NCBI GenBank assembly: GCA_964464755.1
Contig: CAYXGZ010000020.1
Location: forward strand, 1-63,794
Direction of reading: 5' to 3'
Origin: CAYXGZ01 sp964464755
Lineage (GTDB): Bacteria; Planctomycetota; MHYJ01; JACPRB01
Length of the DNA stretch: 63,794 nucleotides
The position numbers and the translations under genes are program-made. Under the pieces are notes generated by a model. That model was not told where the DNA came from, did no database searches, and saw only the letters and a list, made by a program, of their open reading frames with translations. The number at the start of each line of letters is the position of its first letter. Positions within the stretch are counted from its first letter, which is position 1. Of this stretch, positions 34,060-42,827 are shown in pieces.

Positions 34060-35218
34060 GAGCCCGCCTTGACGACGGCGAGGATCTCGTCGTCGCGGAG
34101 GAGGCGGGAGGACTGCTTGGCCTTGTCGAAGATCGCGTTGACGAGGGTCTCGCCGGCGGGGAACCCGCGCTTCTCGAGCCAGTAAATGATGTTCGACTTG
34201 CCGCTCATCGGGCCGACGGTGATGACCTGCTCGCGGCCGAAGTCGCCGGCCGGGACGCCGGAGTAGACGCGGTCGGCGAGCCAGCGGTCGCCCTTCTTGA
34301 TGGCCTTGATGACGGCGGCGGCGTGGACGCCCGTGGCGGTCTCGAAGGCGTCCTTGCCGACGACGGGGTAGCCCGCGGGGATCGCGACCTTGGTGGCCGC
34401 GCTGACCGCCGTGCAGTACTCGTAGAGCCGGGAGAGGTCGTTGTCGATCCAGCCCATGAGCTTCAGGTTGACGAGGAGCTGGTCCATGGGCGCGTTGCCG
34501 ACGCGCTCGCCGATGCCGAGCGCGGTCCCGTGGATGCGGTCGGCGCCCGCGGCGAGGGCCGCGATGGCGTTCCAGACCGAGAGGCCCCGGTCGTGGTGGC
34601 CGTGGAAGTCCACCTTGACGTCGGGCCGCTTCTCCTCGTCGAGGACCCGGCGGATGTAGCGGATCATGTTCATGACGCCGCCGGGCGTCGCGTGGCCGCA
34701 GGTGTCGCAGAGGCAGATCCGCTTGGCGCCGCACTCGATCGCGGTGAGGTAGAGGCGGCGGATGTCCTCCGGGTGGGCGCGGGTCGTGTCCTCGGTGACG
34801 TCCAGTTCTCGGCGTACTGGCGGATCGGCGAGCTCCCGATGAAGAGGCAGGCCTCGATGGGGCGGCCGGTGGCCTGGACGATCTCGACGATGGGGCGGAC
34901 GTCCGCCTCGACGGTGCGCGCGGCGCAGTTCGCCGCGATGCGGAGCTTGTCGCGCTGCATGGCCTTCGCGAGCTCGAGGGTGTCCGACTTCACGACGCCG
35001 CCCGCGCCGGGGAGGCCGATGTCGGCGCTGTCGAGGCCCATCGCGTCCATGAGGTGGAGGATGCGGACGCGCTCGTCGACCGTGGGGGTGACGACGGAGG
35101 GGGACTGGAGGCCGTCGCGGAGGGTCTCGTCGTCGAACTCGATCTTGCGGGCCGGCTTGGGCCAGCCCTCGGGGCCGGCGGCGTTCCAGTCGTAGACCAG
35201 GTCGGTGCGCTCGCTCAT
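34056..35218 (-). pseudogene. Isopropylmalate/homocitrate synthase-family gene with a single frameshift
   Basis: Two overlapping reading frames together encode one LeuA/HMGL-family enzyme (DRE-TIM metallolyase). The first part (35218 to about 34802) reads DDETLRDGLQSPSV, the catalytic Arg/Asp motif, through to SPIRQYAENW. The second part (34802 to 34056) continues with DVTEDTTRAHPEDI, LCDTCGHATPGGV, FHGHHDRGL (metal His ligands) and GIGERVGNAP. The switch lies at 34802, where TGGAC would restore the frame if it were TGGGAC. The repaired product would be about 387 residues, without the LeuA allosteric domain. A one-base assembly error in a G run is the simplest explanation; a true frameshift mutation is the alternative. 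TACGAT lies 6 nt before the start. Confidence 0.8.
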
Positions 35219-35241
35219 GCGGACATCGTATCGGGGGACGC

Positions 35242-35580
35242 TCAGGGTTTCGAGCCCTTCCAGACCACTCGGTCGGCCTTGTCGAAACCGAGGAGGAAGC
35301 GGGTGTCGCCGGACTCCCAGCAGTCGAGGCGGGCGGCGCCGGCCTCGCGGGCGCGGGCCCAGGCCTCCTGGAGGCCCTTCATCCGGGCGTCGGCGCCGTT
35401 GTCGACCCACGTGGTCCGGGTCCCGATGACCTTCTCGACCTGCGAGGCGGACTGGCCCTCGAGGACCTTGCGGAAGTTCTCGGAGGTCGCCTTCTCGGTT
35501 GAGGCGTAGTGAAGGAAGTAGAACGCGCCGCCGATGAAGGCGGCCATGATGAGCAGCAGGGGGACGAGCTGGCGGGCCAC
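35242..35580 (-). CDS. Small single-TM protein, SmpA/OmlA-like fold
   Basis: 112 residues: one N-terminal membrane helix (LVPLLLIMAAFIGGAFYFLHY) followed by a small exported domain (ENFRKVLEGQSASQVEKVIGTRTTWVDNG... FLLGFDKADRVVWKG). The pattern of a G-x(S/T)...v...lG then a strand ending with a lysine resembles SmpA/BLIP-like domains. The start GTG 35580 is preceded by TATACT at 35592-35587, exactly 6 nt away, with no Shine-Dalgarno; this supports the chosen start. No function can be assigned. Confidence 0.6.
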   Translation of the reverse strand: MARQLVPLLLIMAAFIGGAFYFLHYASTEKATSENFRKVLEGQSASQVEKVIGTRTTWVDNGADARMKGLQEAWARAREAGAARLDCWESGDTRFLLGFDKADRVVWKGSKP

Positions 35581-35649
35581 GGGACGAGTATACGACGGAT
35601 CCCGGAAACGCGGAGGGCCGGGCGCGGTCTTACGCCCGAGGCAAGTTGC

Positions 35650-35678
35650 TTGCCGGATCCCGGGGCGGCGGCTAAAGT
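35650..35678 (+). promoter_or_regulatory. Probable promoter for the NfeD-like/flotillin pair
   Basis: TTGCCG (35650-35655), 17-nt spacer, TAAAGT (35673-35678). A Shine-Dalgarno AAGGAG follows before ATG 35710. Confidence 0.45.
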
Positions 35679-35709
35679 GGCCGCGCCGGAGGGGTTCCAA
35701 GGAGTTCGA

Positions 35710-36279
35710 ATGGACACGGTCGAGATCGTCTACCTCGGCACGTTCTTCGTGGGGTTCGGGTTCGCGGTCGTCTCCGCCCTCATGTCGGGCGTGTTCTCGG
35801 GCGGCGCCGAGGCGCACGTCGACGTCGGCGGCGCGCACGGGGACACGATGCACCCGACGGCGGGGGACTCGGTCCACTTCCCCCTGCTGAGCCCGGTGAC
35901 CCTGTCGATGTTCGCGGCCGCCTTCGGCGGCTCGGGCATGGTGTACAAGAAGGTCCTGCTCTGGCCCGCGGTGGCCCACCTGCCGGCGGCCGCGGTGACC
36001 GCCGGCGCGGTCGGCCTCGGGGTCGCCTGGATCTTCTACAAGATCTTCCAGGCCTCCAGCGGGTCGAGCCAGACGCAGCCCGACGAGGTGCTCGGGGTCG
36101 AGGCCGAGGTGACCACCGCGATCCCGGCGGACGGCCTCGGGGAGATCTCCTACGTCGCGCGGGAGAACCGCTTCAGCGCGCCGGCCCGCTCGGCGGACGG
36201 CAAGGCGGTCGGGGCGCGGTCCCTGGTGAAGGTGCTCAAGACGGTCGGCGGCACGTTCGTCGTCGAGAAGGTCCGATAG
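35710..36279 (+). CDS. NfeD/OB-fold membrane protein (flotillin partner)
   Basis: 189 residues with two to three N-terminal hydrophobic helices (about 5-28 and 65-115) and a C-terminal soluble OB-like domain (LGVEAEVTTAIPADGLGEISYVARENRFSAPARSADGKAVGARSLVKVLKTVGGTFVVE). This is the organisation of NfeD-type proteins encoded directly upstream of flotillins, where they help form or regulate lipid microdomains. The spacing to the flotillin gene is 3 nt. The two genes have been seen together in many bacteria, so the pairing is a strong clue to identity. Confidence 0.78.
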   Translation: MDTVEIVYLGTFFVGFGFAVVSALMSGVFSGGAEAHVDVGGAHGDTMHPTAGDSVHFPLLSPVTLSMFAAAFGGSGMVYKKVLLWPAVAHLPAAAVTAGAVGLGVAWIFYKIFQASSGSSQTQPDEVLGVEAEVTTAIPADGLGEISYVARENRFSAPARSADGKAVGARSLVKVLKTVGGTFVVEKVR

Positions 36280-36282
36280 GAG

Positions 36283-37761
36283 ATGACCATGCTGAGTTCC
36301 CTGGCGATGGCGGCGGTGGTGGACAACGGCTGGGTCTGGGTGGCCGTCCCGGTCGTCGGCCTGCTCGTGATGCTCTTCCTCTTCGTCGCGATCTACGCGT
36401 CGCGGTACGTGAAGGTCGGCCCCAACGAGGTGCTGATCGTCTCCGGCCGCCGGCGGCAGATCGTCAACCCCCAGGGCAAGGTGGTCGACGTCGGCTTCCG
36501 CATCAAGGCCGGCGGCGGCACGTTCGTGTGGCCGGTGCTCGAGAAGGCCGAGGTGCTCTCCCTCGAGCTGATGACCATCGACGTGAAGACGCCCTCCGTC
36601 TACACGGTGACGGGCGTGCCCGTCGTCGTCGACGGCGTCGCCCAGGTCAAGGTGAAGAGCGACGAGGTCTCCATCCGGACCGCGGCCGAGCGCTTCCTGT
36701 CGAAGACCCCGAGCGAGATCATGAACATCGCGCTGCAGACCCTCGAGGGCCACCTGCGCGCGATCATCGGCCGCCTGACGGTCGAGGAGCTGTACCGGGA
36801 CCGGGAGGCCTTCGCCCAGAAGGTCCAGGAGGTCTCGGCCGGCGACTTCGCGAACATGGGCCTCTCGATCGACTCCTTCACGATCAAGGAGATCCGGGAC
36901 GACCAGGGCTACCTGGACGCCCTCGGCAAGCCGCGCATCGCCCAGGTCAAGCGCGACGCGATCATCGGCGAGGCGGAGGCGAACCGGGACGCGACGATCA
37001 AGAGCTCCGAGGCGCACCAGATCGGGCAGAAGGCCCGGCTCGTCGCCGAGGCCCAGGTCGCCGAGGCGACGCGCGACTACGAGATGAAGCGCGCCGACTT
37101 CCAGGCCAGCGTCAACCAGCGCAAGGCGGCCAGCGACCTCTCCTACGACCTCCAGAAGTACCAGAGCGCGCAGGCGGTGAAGCAGGAGGAGCTGCGCGTC
37201 GTGGAGATCGAGAAGGAGCGGATGATCGAGATCAAGCAGAAGGAGCTGCAGGCGGCGGTCCAGAAGCCGGCCGAGGCCGAGAAGTTCCGCATCCAGCAGA
37301 TCGCCGACGGCCAGAAGTACCAGATCATCGCCGAGGCGGACGCGCGGGCGCTGGCGGCCCAGAACGTCGGCCGCGGCGAGGCCGAGGCCATCAAGGCGAA
37401 GGGCCTCGCGGAGGCCGAGGTCATCCTGGCCAAGGGCCAGGCCGAGGCCGAGGCGATGCGCAAGAAGGCCGAGGCGTGGCGCTCCTACAACGAGGCGGCC
37501 ATCGCCCAGATGTTCATCGAGAAGCTGCCGGAGCTCGCCCGCGCGGTCGCCGAGCCCCTGGGCAAGACCGACAAGATCACGATCGTCTCCACGGGCGGGG
37601 ACGGCGGGGTCGGCGCGTCGAAGCTCACGAAGGACGTGGTCGACATCATCGGCCAGCTGCCCCCGATCCTCGAGGGCGTCAGCGGCGTGTCGCTGAAGGA
37701 CATCATCTCCCGCGTCCCGGGCCTCGGGAACAAGGGGACGGTGGGCGACTCGAAGAAGTAG
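36283..37761 (+). CDS. Flotillin-like membrane scaffold protein
   Basis: 492-residue member of the flotillin/SPFH family (YqiK/FloT-type). An N-terminal membrane helix (about 17-40) is followed by the SPFH/PHB domain (RYVKVGPNEVLIVSGRRR to about residue 210, with GLSIDSFTIKEIRDDQGYLDALG) and a long coiled-coil rich in EA repeats (about 215-400: AEAQVAEATRDYE, KGLAEAEVILAKGQAEAEAM). The C-terminal part has the oligomerisation region IAQMFIEKLPELARAVAEPLGKTDKITIVS. It likely organises membrane microdomains. A Rho-independent terminator follows at 37779. Confidence 0.88.
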   Translation: MTMLSSLAMAAVVDNGWVWVAVPVVGLLVMLFLFVAIYASRYVKVGPNEVLIVSGRRRQIVNPQGKVVDVGFRIKAGGGTFVWPVLEKAEVLSLELMTIDVKTPSVYTVTGVPVVVDGVAQVKVKSDEVSIRTAAERFLSKTPSEIMNIALQTLEGHLRAIIGRLTVEELYRDREAFAQKVQEVSAGDFANMGLSIDSFTIKEIRDDQGYLDALGKPRIAQVKRDAIIGEAEANRDATIKSSEAHQIGQKARLVAEAQVAEATRDYEMKRADFQASVNQRKAASDLSYDLQKYQSAQAVKQEELRVVEIEKERMIEIKQKELQAAVQKPAEAEKFRIQQIADGQKYQIIAEADARALAAQNVGRGEAEAIKAKGLAEAEVILAKGQAEAEAMRKKAEAWRSYNEAAIAQMFIEKLPELARAVAEPLGKTDKITIVSTGGDGGVGASKLTKDVVDIIGQLPPILEGVSGVSLKDIISRVPGLGNKGTVGDSKK

Positions 37762-37778
37762 TCCGGACGGAATCCCGC

Positions 37779-37815
37779 GCCGCGGGGATCGGGCGACCGG
37801 TCCCCGCGGCGTTTT
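37779..37815 (+). terminator. Rho-independent terminator after flotillin gene
   Basis: GCCGCGGGGA (37779-37788) pairs perfectly with TCCCCGCGGC (37801-37810) around a 12-nt loop, followed by GTTTT. It isolates the flotillin unit from the RRM gene. Confidence 0.85.
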
Positions 37816-37834
37816 CGTCCCCGCGGGACCCCCC

Positions 37835-37863
37835 TTGACTCGGCCCCGTCCCCGTGCTACAGT
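37835..37863 (+). promoter_or_regulatory. Sigma70 promoter for the RRM protein gene
   Basis: TTGACT (37835-37840) and TACAGT (37858-37863), separated by 17 nt. Transcription from about 37870 would leave a leader of about 120 nt before GTG 37991. The leader contains a run of seven T (about 37962-37968), so folding and cold- or RNA-dependent control are possible. Confidence 0.65.
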
Positions 37864-37990
37864 CCGAGCTGTCTTACGTGGGTTTTTCGGTCTGCCTCAC
37901 GAGCACGGGCCTGCCGTCGGCATCCCCCGAACCTCCTGACGGGACATTGTGTCGGTGGGATTTTTTTCGATCCTCTTCCAGGAGTCTTTC

Positions 37991-38323
37991 GTGAACATCT
38001 TCGTCGGAAACCTGTCGTTCGACCTCACCGAGGCCGACCTCCGTTCTGCCTTCGAGCAGCACGGCGAGGTCTCCTCGGCCTCCATCATCAAGGACAAGAT
38101 GACCGGCCGGTCCCGTGGCTTCGGCTTCGTCGAGATGCCGGACAAGGCCGCGGCCGATAAGGCCATCCAGGCCCTGAACCTCGCCGAGCTCAACGGCCGT
38201 GCGATCACGGTCAACGAGGCCCGGCCCCGCGAGTCCTCCGGACCCCGCGGCGGCGGCTTCGGTGGCGGCGGCGGTGGCGGCGGCTTCGGCGGCGGACGCG
38301 GCGGACGCCGCGACCGCTACTAG
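37991..38323 (+). CDS. RRM-type RNA-binding protein, glycine-rich
   Basis: 110-residue single-stranded RNA-binding protein. One RRM domain covers about residues 1-80, with RNP2 IFVGNL (3-8) and RNP1 RGFGFVEM (42-49). The tail is almost entirely Gly with Arg (GGGFGGGG...GGRGGRRDRY), as in the cyanobacterial and planctomycete Rbp proteins, often cold-induced. GTG 37991 is chosen because the domain begins immediately and an AGGAG lies 7 nt upstream; an earlier in-frame start would add 14 residues that do not look conserved. It is monocistronic, between a promoter at 37835 and a terminator at 38350. Confidence 0.9.
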   Translation: MNIFVGNLSFDLTEADLRSAFEQHGEVSSASIIKDKMTGRSRGFGFVEMPDKAAADKAIQALNLAELNGRAITVNEARPRESSGPRGGGFGGGGGGGGFGGGRGGRRDRY

Positions 38324-38349
38324 GCCCGGTCGGTTCCCTAGAACCTCGA

Positions 38350-38385
38350 ACGGCTCCGGAGGCCCGCCGGAGCCGTTTCTTTTTT
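38350..38385 (+). terminator. Rho-independent terminator after RRM gene
   Basis: ACGGCTCCGG (38350-38359) pairs perfectly with CCGGAGCCGT (38367-38376); the run TTCTTTTTT follows. Confidence 0.9.
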
Positions 38386-38421
38386 CCCCCCGACTTCCCC
38401 CGCGGCGCTACACTGGCCCCC

Positions 38422-39378
38422 ATGCGCCGGGCCGCCTTCCTCCTCTTCCTGCTCGGCCTCGGCGTCCTCGGCGCCGCCCTCGCCGGCCTCGGCCAGGCGC
38501 AGTTCACCCCCGTGCCCGTCGTCGGCGGCTTCGGCAACCGGCCGCTGCCCCCGTCCGGGGGCGGGGCCGTCGCCATCTTCGGCGACGCCCAGAAGGGCCT
38601 GCCCGCGCTCGAGGCCCTCGCCGCCCGGGCCCGGAGGGAGGGCGCCAAGCTCGGCGTCTCCACGGGCGACCTCGTCAGCCACGCCGACGAGGGCCACTGG
38701 CGCCTCGCGCGCCGCGCGCTGGCCGCCGCGGGCTGGGACGCCCCCTTCGTCGTCGCCGCCGGCAACCACGACCTCAAGGGCGACCCCGGGCTCTTCGCCC
38801 GCGAGGCCGGCCCCTCCGAGTTCACCCTGCGCTGGGCCGACCTGGCGATCGTCTCCGCGCCGACCTGGCCGGCGGTGCCCGACGCCGCGGCGCTCGACCG
38901 CCGGCTCGACGGGCTTACGGGCACCGTGCTCCTGCTCCTCCACACCCCGCCGCTGGACCGGCCCGGCTACGAGGCCGTGATGGAGGTCATCAAGCGGCGG
39001 AAGGTCCGCTACGTCGCCTCCGGACACGAGCACGAGTACCGCCGCGTCGAGCGCGACGGCACCGTCTTCCTCGTCAACGGGATCGGCGGCGACCGCGACT
39101 CCTGGCAGTTCGGCGGCCCCGCGCACCTCACGATGCTCGAACCCGCCGTCGACGGCTGGCACGACCGCCACGTCGAGCTCCGGGCGGGATTCTCGGCCGG
39201 CTGGGAGTGGTGGCACTTCGTCGAGGGCCACCTCCGCGAGGCCTGCAAGACCCGGCGCGGCTGGTCCTGGCTCGGCGGGATCCTCGCCGTCACCGCCCTC
39301 TTCGGTCTCCTCGCCCGGAAGGGGAAGGAGGCGCCGAAGGAGCCGCCCAAGGAGCCGCAAGCGCCCAAGCCCGAGTAG
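38422..39378 (+). CDS. Membrane-anchored calcineurin-like metallophosphoesterase
   Basis: 318 residues with a signal/anchor at the N-terminus and a second hydrophobic helix near the C-terminus (about 283-300), so the catalytic domain faces outside. Metal-site motifs of the calcineurin family are present in order: IFGDAQ (normally D-x-H; here the His is replaced by Gln), STGDLV, AGNHD, LLLHTPP and GHEHEY. The change D-x-H to D-A-Q also occurs in some active family members. The substrate is unknown. TACACT at 38409-38414 lies 7 nt before the ATG, suggesting a leaderless start. Confidence 0.82.
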   Translation: MRRAAFLLFLLGLGVLGAALAGLGQAQFTPVPVVGGFGNRPLPPSGGGAVAIFGDAQKGLPALEALAARARREGAKLGVSTGDLVSHADEGHWRLARRALAAAGWDAPFVVAAGNHDLKGDPGLFAREAGPSEFTLRWADLAIVSAPTWPAVPDAAALDRRLDGLTGTVLLLLHTPPLDRPGYEAVMEVIKRRKVRYVASGHEHEYRRVERDGTVFLVNGIGGDRDSWQFGGPAHLTMLEPAVDGWHDRHVELRAGFSAGWEWWHFVEGHLREACKTRRGWSWLGGILAVTALFGLLARKGKEAPKEPPKEPQAPKPE

Positions 39379-39435
39379 GTTGCGGATCCTCGAATTCGCC
39401 GAACCCCCGGCCCCCCGGTCGGTTCAAGTCCGTGC

Positions 39436-40641
39436 ATGACGATGGACTGCCGGGACGCGCTGAACCGGATTCCAGCCTACCGAACGGGGGACCTCGAACC
39501 CGCGGAGCTGGAGACCGTCGGCGCCCACCTGGCGAACTGCCCCTCCTGCCGCGACGACGCCCACGACGCCGAATCCCGCCTCGCCCTCCTGAAATCGATC
39601 GACGACATCGACCCCGACCCCGCCGCCTGGACCCGCCTCGAAACCGCCATCCGCCGCGACCTCGTCGCCCCCCGCCGCGCCTCCGCGCCGTTCCGCGGCC
39701 TGCTCCGCTTCGCCGCCGCGGCGAGCATCGCGCTCGCCGTGTTCTCCTTCATCTTCGCGGTGCAGGCGACGCGCCACGGCCTCGCGGCCACCATCGCGGT
39801 GGTCGGCCCCGGCGACGGCGTCGAGCCGGGCCGCCGCATCCTCCCGGGCGAGACCTTCCTGGCGCCGGCCTACCTGGTCCTCGCGCTGCCCGAGGTCGGC
39901 ACGCTCAAGGTGCAGAAGGGGACCGAGCTCGTGTTCGACTCGCCGCGCCGGCTGCGCATCTCGCGGGGCGAGGTCTTCGCCGAGATCCTCCCGTCCGGCA
40001 AGGGCTTCTCGGTCCTCTGCTCCGACGCGACGGTCACGGTGCACGGGACGCGCTTCGGCGTGCGCTCCGACGCGGGCCCCGCGTCGGTTTACGTCGTCGA
40101 GGGCCGCGTCGACGTCGCCGCCGGGAGCGGCACCACGAAGCTGCAGGCGCGCGAGATGCTGGTCGTGGGCGGACCCGCGAAGCCCCTCGAGGACGAGGCG
40201 CTCCGCTGGATCGCCGCGGCCGAGGCGCCGTCCGTCGAGCTGGCGGGCCGGCTGCTGAATCCCGCGCCCGCGCGGGGCGAGCCGCCGGACCTGGAGATCC
40301 TGTTCCGGACGAACTCCGCGGCCCCCGTCCTCCTGCCCCCCGTCGACGACCTGCTCGCCCAGATCCATGTCCGCGTGACCGACCCCGCCGGCAAGACCTA
40401 CCTGGCCCGCCTTTCCGCGCCGCTGCTGCGCCGCTCCGACCTGCGGACCCGCGGCGCGAACGGCCCCGTCCGGCTCGACGTGTCCACGCCCGCGGTCCTC
40501 GCGGTCCGCCTCGACCCCGCGCTGCTGCCCGTCGCGGGCCGCTACCGCCTCACGCTGCGCTACGAGCCCGCCCCGTCCGCCGGCGGCGAGCTGTTCCCGC
40601 GCCCCCTGGACTCCGAACCCCTGAACCTCGAGGTCCGATAG
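39436..40641 (+). CDS. FecR-domain protein with anti-sigma-type zinc finger
   Basis: 401 residues. The N-terminus is a putative anti-sigma zinc finger (CRDALNRIPAYRTGDLEPAELETVGAHLANCPSC, with C...HxxxCxxC), followed by one membrane helix (about 92-112) and a FecR-type beta domain (LPGETFLAP, LKVQKGTELVFDSPRRLRISRGEVFAEI, VTVHGTRFGVRSDAG, VYVVEGRVDVA). A C-terminal beta-rich domain of about 130 residues completes it. FecR proteins pass envelope signals to sigma factors, but no sigma factor gene is nearby. It abuts the DUF4175-like gene, with which it probably forms a unit. Confidence 0.82.
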   Translation: MTMDCRDALNRIPAYRTGDLEPAELETVGAHLANCPSCRDDAHDAESRLALLKSIDDIDPDPAAWTRLETAIRRDLVAPRRASAPFRGLLRFAAAASIALAVFSFIFAVQATRHGLAATIAVVGPGDGVEPGRRILPGETFLAPAYLVLALPEVGTLKVQKGTELVFDSPRRLRISRGEVFAEILPSGKGFSVLCSDATVTVHGTRFGVRSDAGPASVYVVEGRVDVAAGSGTTKLQAREMLVVGGPAKPLEDEALRWIAAAEAPSVELAGRLLNPAPARGEPPDLEILFRTNSAAPVLLPPVDDLLAQIHVRVTDPAGKTYLARLSAPLLRRSDLRTRGANGPVRLDVSTPAVLAVRLDPALLPVAGRYRLTLRYEPAPSAGGELFPRPLDSEPLNLEVR

Positions 40642-42801
40642 ATGCCCGACGCCTCCGTCGACGTCCTCCGCCAGCGGCTCGACCGGGTCCGCGGCGCGAT
40701 CCGCTCGCTCTTCGTCCTGGACGGGGCCTCGCGCCTCCTCCTGGTCGCGGCGCTCTTCGCCGCGGCGACCTTCGCGCTGGACTGGCTCTTCATCCTCCCC
40801 AAGGAGGTGCGCCTGGTCCTGCTGCTCGCCGGCCTCGGCGCCGCCGCGTGGACCGCCGCGCGCCGCCTCGTTCAGCCGCTGCGCGTCCCCATCACGGACG
40901 ACGACCTCTCGCTCTTCGTCGAGCGCCACTACCCCGAGCTGAAGGACCGGCTCATCTCGGCGATCCAGCTCTCCCGCGAGGCGCCCGCGACCGGCGACAC
41001 GGCGACGGGCTTCAACTCGCCGGAGCTCGTGGACAGCCTCGTGCGGGACGCCGCGGAGGCCGCGGGCCCGCTCGACTTCTCCCGCGTCCTCGTCCGCCGC
41101 CACATCCTGAAGATCGCGCTCGGCGCCGCCGCCTTCCTCCTCGTCCTCGGCGCCGGCGCCGCGGCCCGGCCCGACCTCGCGAGGATCTGGGCCGACCGCA
41201 TCGTCGGCGGCTCGGCCCGCTGGCCCCAGCGCACCCGCCTCGTCGTGCTCGACTTCGACCCCGCGACCCGTTCCCGGACCTTCGCGAAGGGCGACGACGT
41301 GACCCTCGCCGTCCGCGCGGACGGCGTGGATCCCGGCAAGGTCCGCATCGAGTTCACCTTCGAGAACGAGGGCTCCAACGAGGAGACGATGGCGAAGATG
41401 GGCGACCGCTACCAGCGGCTCTTCCCGCACCTCTCGGGGCCCTTCCGCTTCCGGGTCGTCGGCGGCGACGACGAGAGCGACGTCTACCAGGTCCTGACCC
41501 AGAACCCCCCGGGCCTGCAGGAGCTCCACGCCTGGCACTCCTACCCGGCCTACCTCGACCTCCAGGACACGCCCGCGGACCGTCCCGAGGTCGGCGGCAA
41601 CGTCCAGGCCCCGATCGGGACGAAGCTGAGGCTGGCGGGCGTCTCCAGCGAGGACCTCGCCTCGGCGCGGCTGCTCGTCGGCCCGAAGGGGAGGGAGAAG
41701 GCGACGGCCCTCGCGCTCGAGAACGACGCGGCGGGCAAGCCCCGGCGCTTCTCGGGCGGCTTCGAGATCGCGGAGACCTACACGGAGTACCAGATCGACC
41801 TCGTCGCCGTGAACACGCTGGCCAACCGGGACCCGATCCGCTACACGGTCAAGGGCCTGGCGGACCAGAAGCCGGTGCTGCAGGTCTTCGAGCCCGCCGG
41901 CGACGAGAACGTCACGGAGCTCTGCCGCCGGCCGCTGAAGGTGGTGATCTCGGACGACTACGGCGTCGCCTCGGCGGGCGTCGAGGTCCGCGTCGCGGGC
42001 AACCGGACGACGGACTGGAAGCTGCTGCCCTTCGGCCCGGACCACAACCGCCCGCGGGAGTTCGGCCGCTCCGTGCGCAAGGTGCAGTCGGAGTTCGTCC
42101 TCGACGTGGCGTCGCTCGGCGCGAAGGAGGGGGAGTACGTCGAGCTGAAGTTCGCGGCGAGGGACTGGCGCGACCCGGAGGCCAACGTCGCGGCGTCCCG
42201 CGTCTACCGCTTCGCCGTGGTGAGCGTCACGGCGCTCGAGGCGGAGCTGCAGCAGGCGATCGAGAAGATCAAGCAGGGCCTGGTCGTCCAGCAGGGCCGC
42301 CAGCGGGTCTGCCTCGACCGCAGCGCCGCGATCGAGAAGAAGCACGCGGCGACGGAGAAGCTCGGGCCGGAGGCGCAGGGCGACGTCCGGGGGGCCGCGT
42401 TCGAGCAGCAGGGCGTGGCGGAGAAGCTGGACGTCGCGCGCAAGGACATCGACCGGGTCCGGCTGCGCGGCGTGTGGAACTCCGTCTTCGACGAGCGGGC
42501 CGCGAAGGCGCTCGAGGGCGCGTCGGAGGAGCTGCAGCTGCTGACCGGCGACCCGGCGGACCCGAACTCCGCGGGCGCGGCGCGGCTGGCCTCGACGCTG
42601 CTCGTGTCGGCGTCGCGGGCCCCGGGCCGGGAGCGCCTGCCGCTGTTCGGCCAGATCCAGAACCTGCAGGGCACGGTGCTCGAGGGCATCGCGAGGGCCC
42701 TGCGGCACCTCGACAACTGGTCCACCTACCAGCAGATCGTCAGCCTGGTCCGCCAGATGAAGGAGGCCCTCGAGAAGGGCAAGGCGGACCTCCTCAAGTG
42801 A
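40642..42801 (+). CDS. DUF4175-like large membrane protein
   Basis: 719 residues. Two hydrophobic pairs near the N-terminus (about 30-75) and a third helix near 160-175 anchor it; most of the remainder (about 185-530) is predicted to be periplasmic with repeated beta-sandwich-like stretches (TRLVVLDFDPATRSRTFAKGDDVTLAV; HSYPAYLDLQDTP; LKVVISDDYGVASAGVEV). The C-terminal ~190 residues are helical. This resembles DUF4175-family membrane proteins, which are encoded next to large coiled-coil proteins in many Planctomycetota. The start immediately follows the FecR stop. A structural or signalling role in the envelope is likely but unproved. Confidence 0.68.
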   Translation: MPDASVDVLRQRLDRVRGAIRSLFVLDGASRLLLVAALFAAATFALDWLFILPKEVRLVLLLAGLGAAAWTAARRLVQPLRVPITDDDLSLFVERHYPELKDRLISAIQLSREAPATGDTATGFNSPELVDSLVRDAAEAAGPLDFSRVLVRRHILKIALGAAAFLLVLGAGAAARPDLARIWADRIVGGSARWPQRTRLVVLDFDPATRSRTFAKGDDVTLAVRADGVDPGKVRIEFTFENEGSNEETMAKMGDRYQRLFPHLSGPFRFRVVGGDDESDVYQVLTQNPPGLQELHAWHSYPAYLDLQDTPADRPEVGGNVQAPIGTKLRLAGVSSEDLASARLLVGPKGREKATALALENDAAGKPRRFSGGFEIAETYTEYQIDLVAVNTLANRDPIRYTVKGLADQKPVLQVFEPAGDENVTELCRRPLKVVISDDYGVASAGVEVRVAGNRTTDWKLLPFGPDHNRPREFGRSVRKVQSEFVLDVASLGAKEGEYVELKFAARDWRDPEANVAASRVYRFAVVSVTALEAELQQAIEKIKQGLVVQQGRQRVCLDRSAAIEKKHAATEKLGPEAQGDVRGAAFEQQGVAEKLDVARKDIDRVRLRGVWNSVFDERAAKALEGASEELQLLTGDPADPNSAGAARLASTLLVSASRAPGRERLPLFGQIQNLQGTVLEGIARALRHLDNWSTYQQIVSLVRQMKEALEKGKADLLK

Positions 42802-42827
42802 ACACCAACCCGGGAACGGAGGCAGTC

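Noticed and set aside
38199..42827. Upstream extension of the coiled-coil frame to 2537 codons
   Set aside because: The part before 42828 is out-of-frame translation of the metallophosphoesterase, FecR and DUF4175-like genes; the signal peptide and Shine-Dalgarno place the start at 42828.
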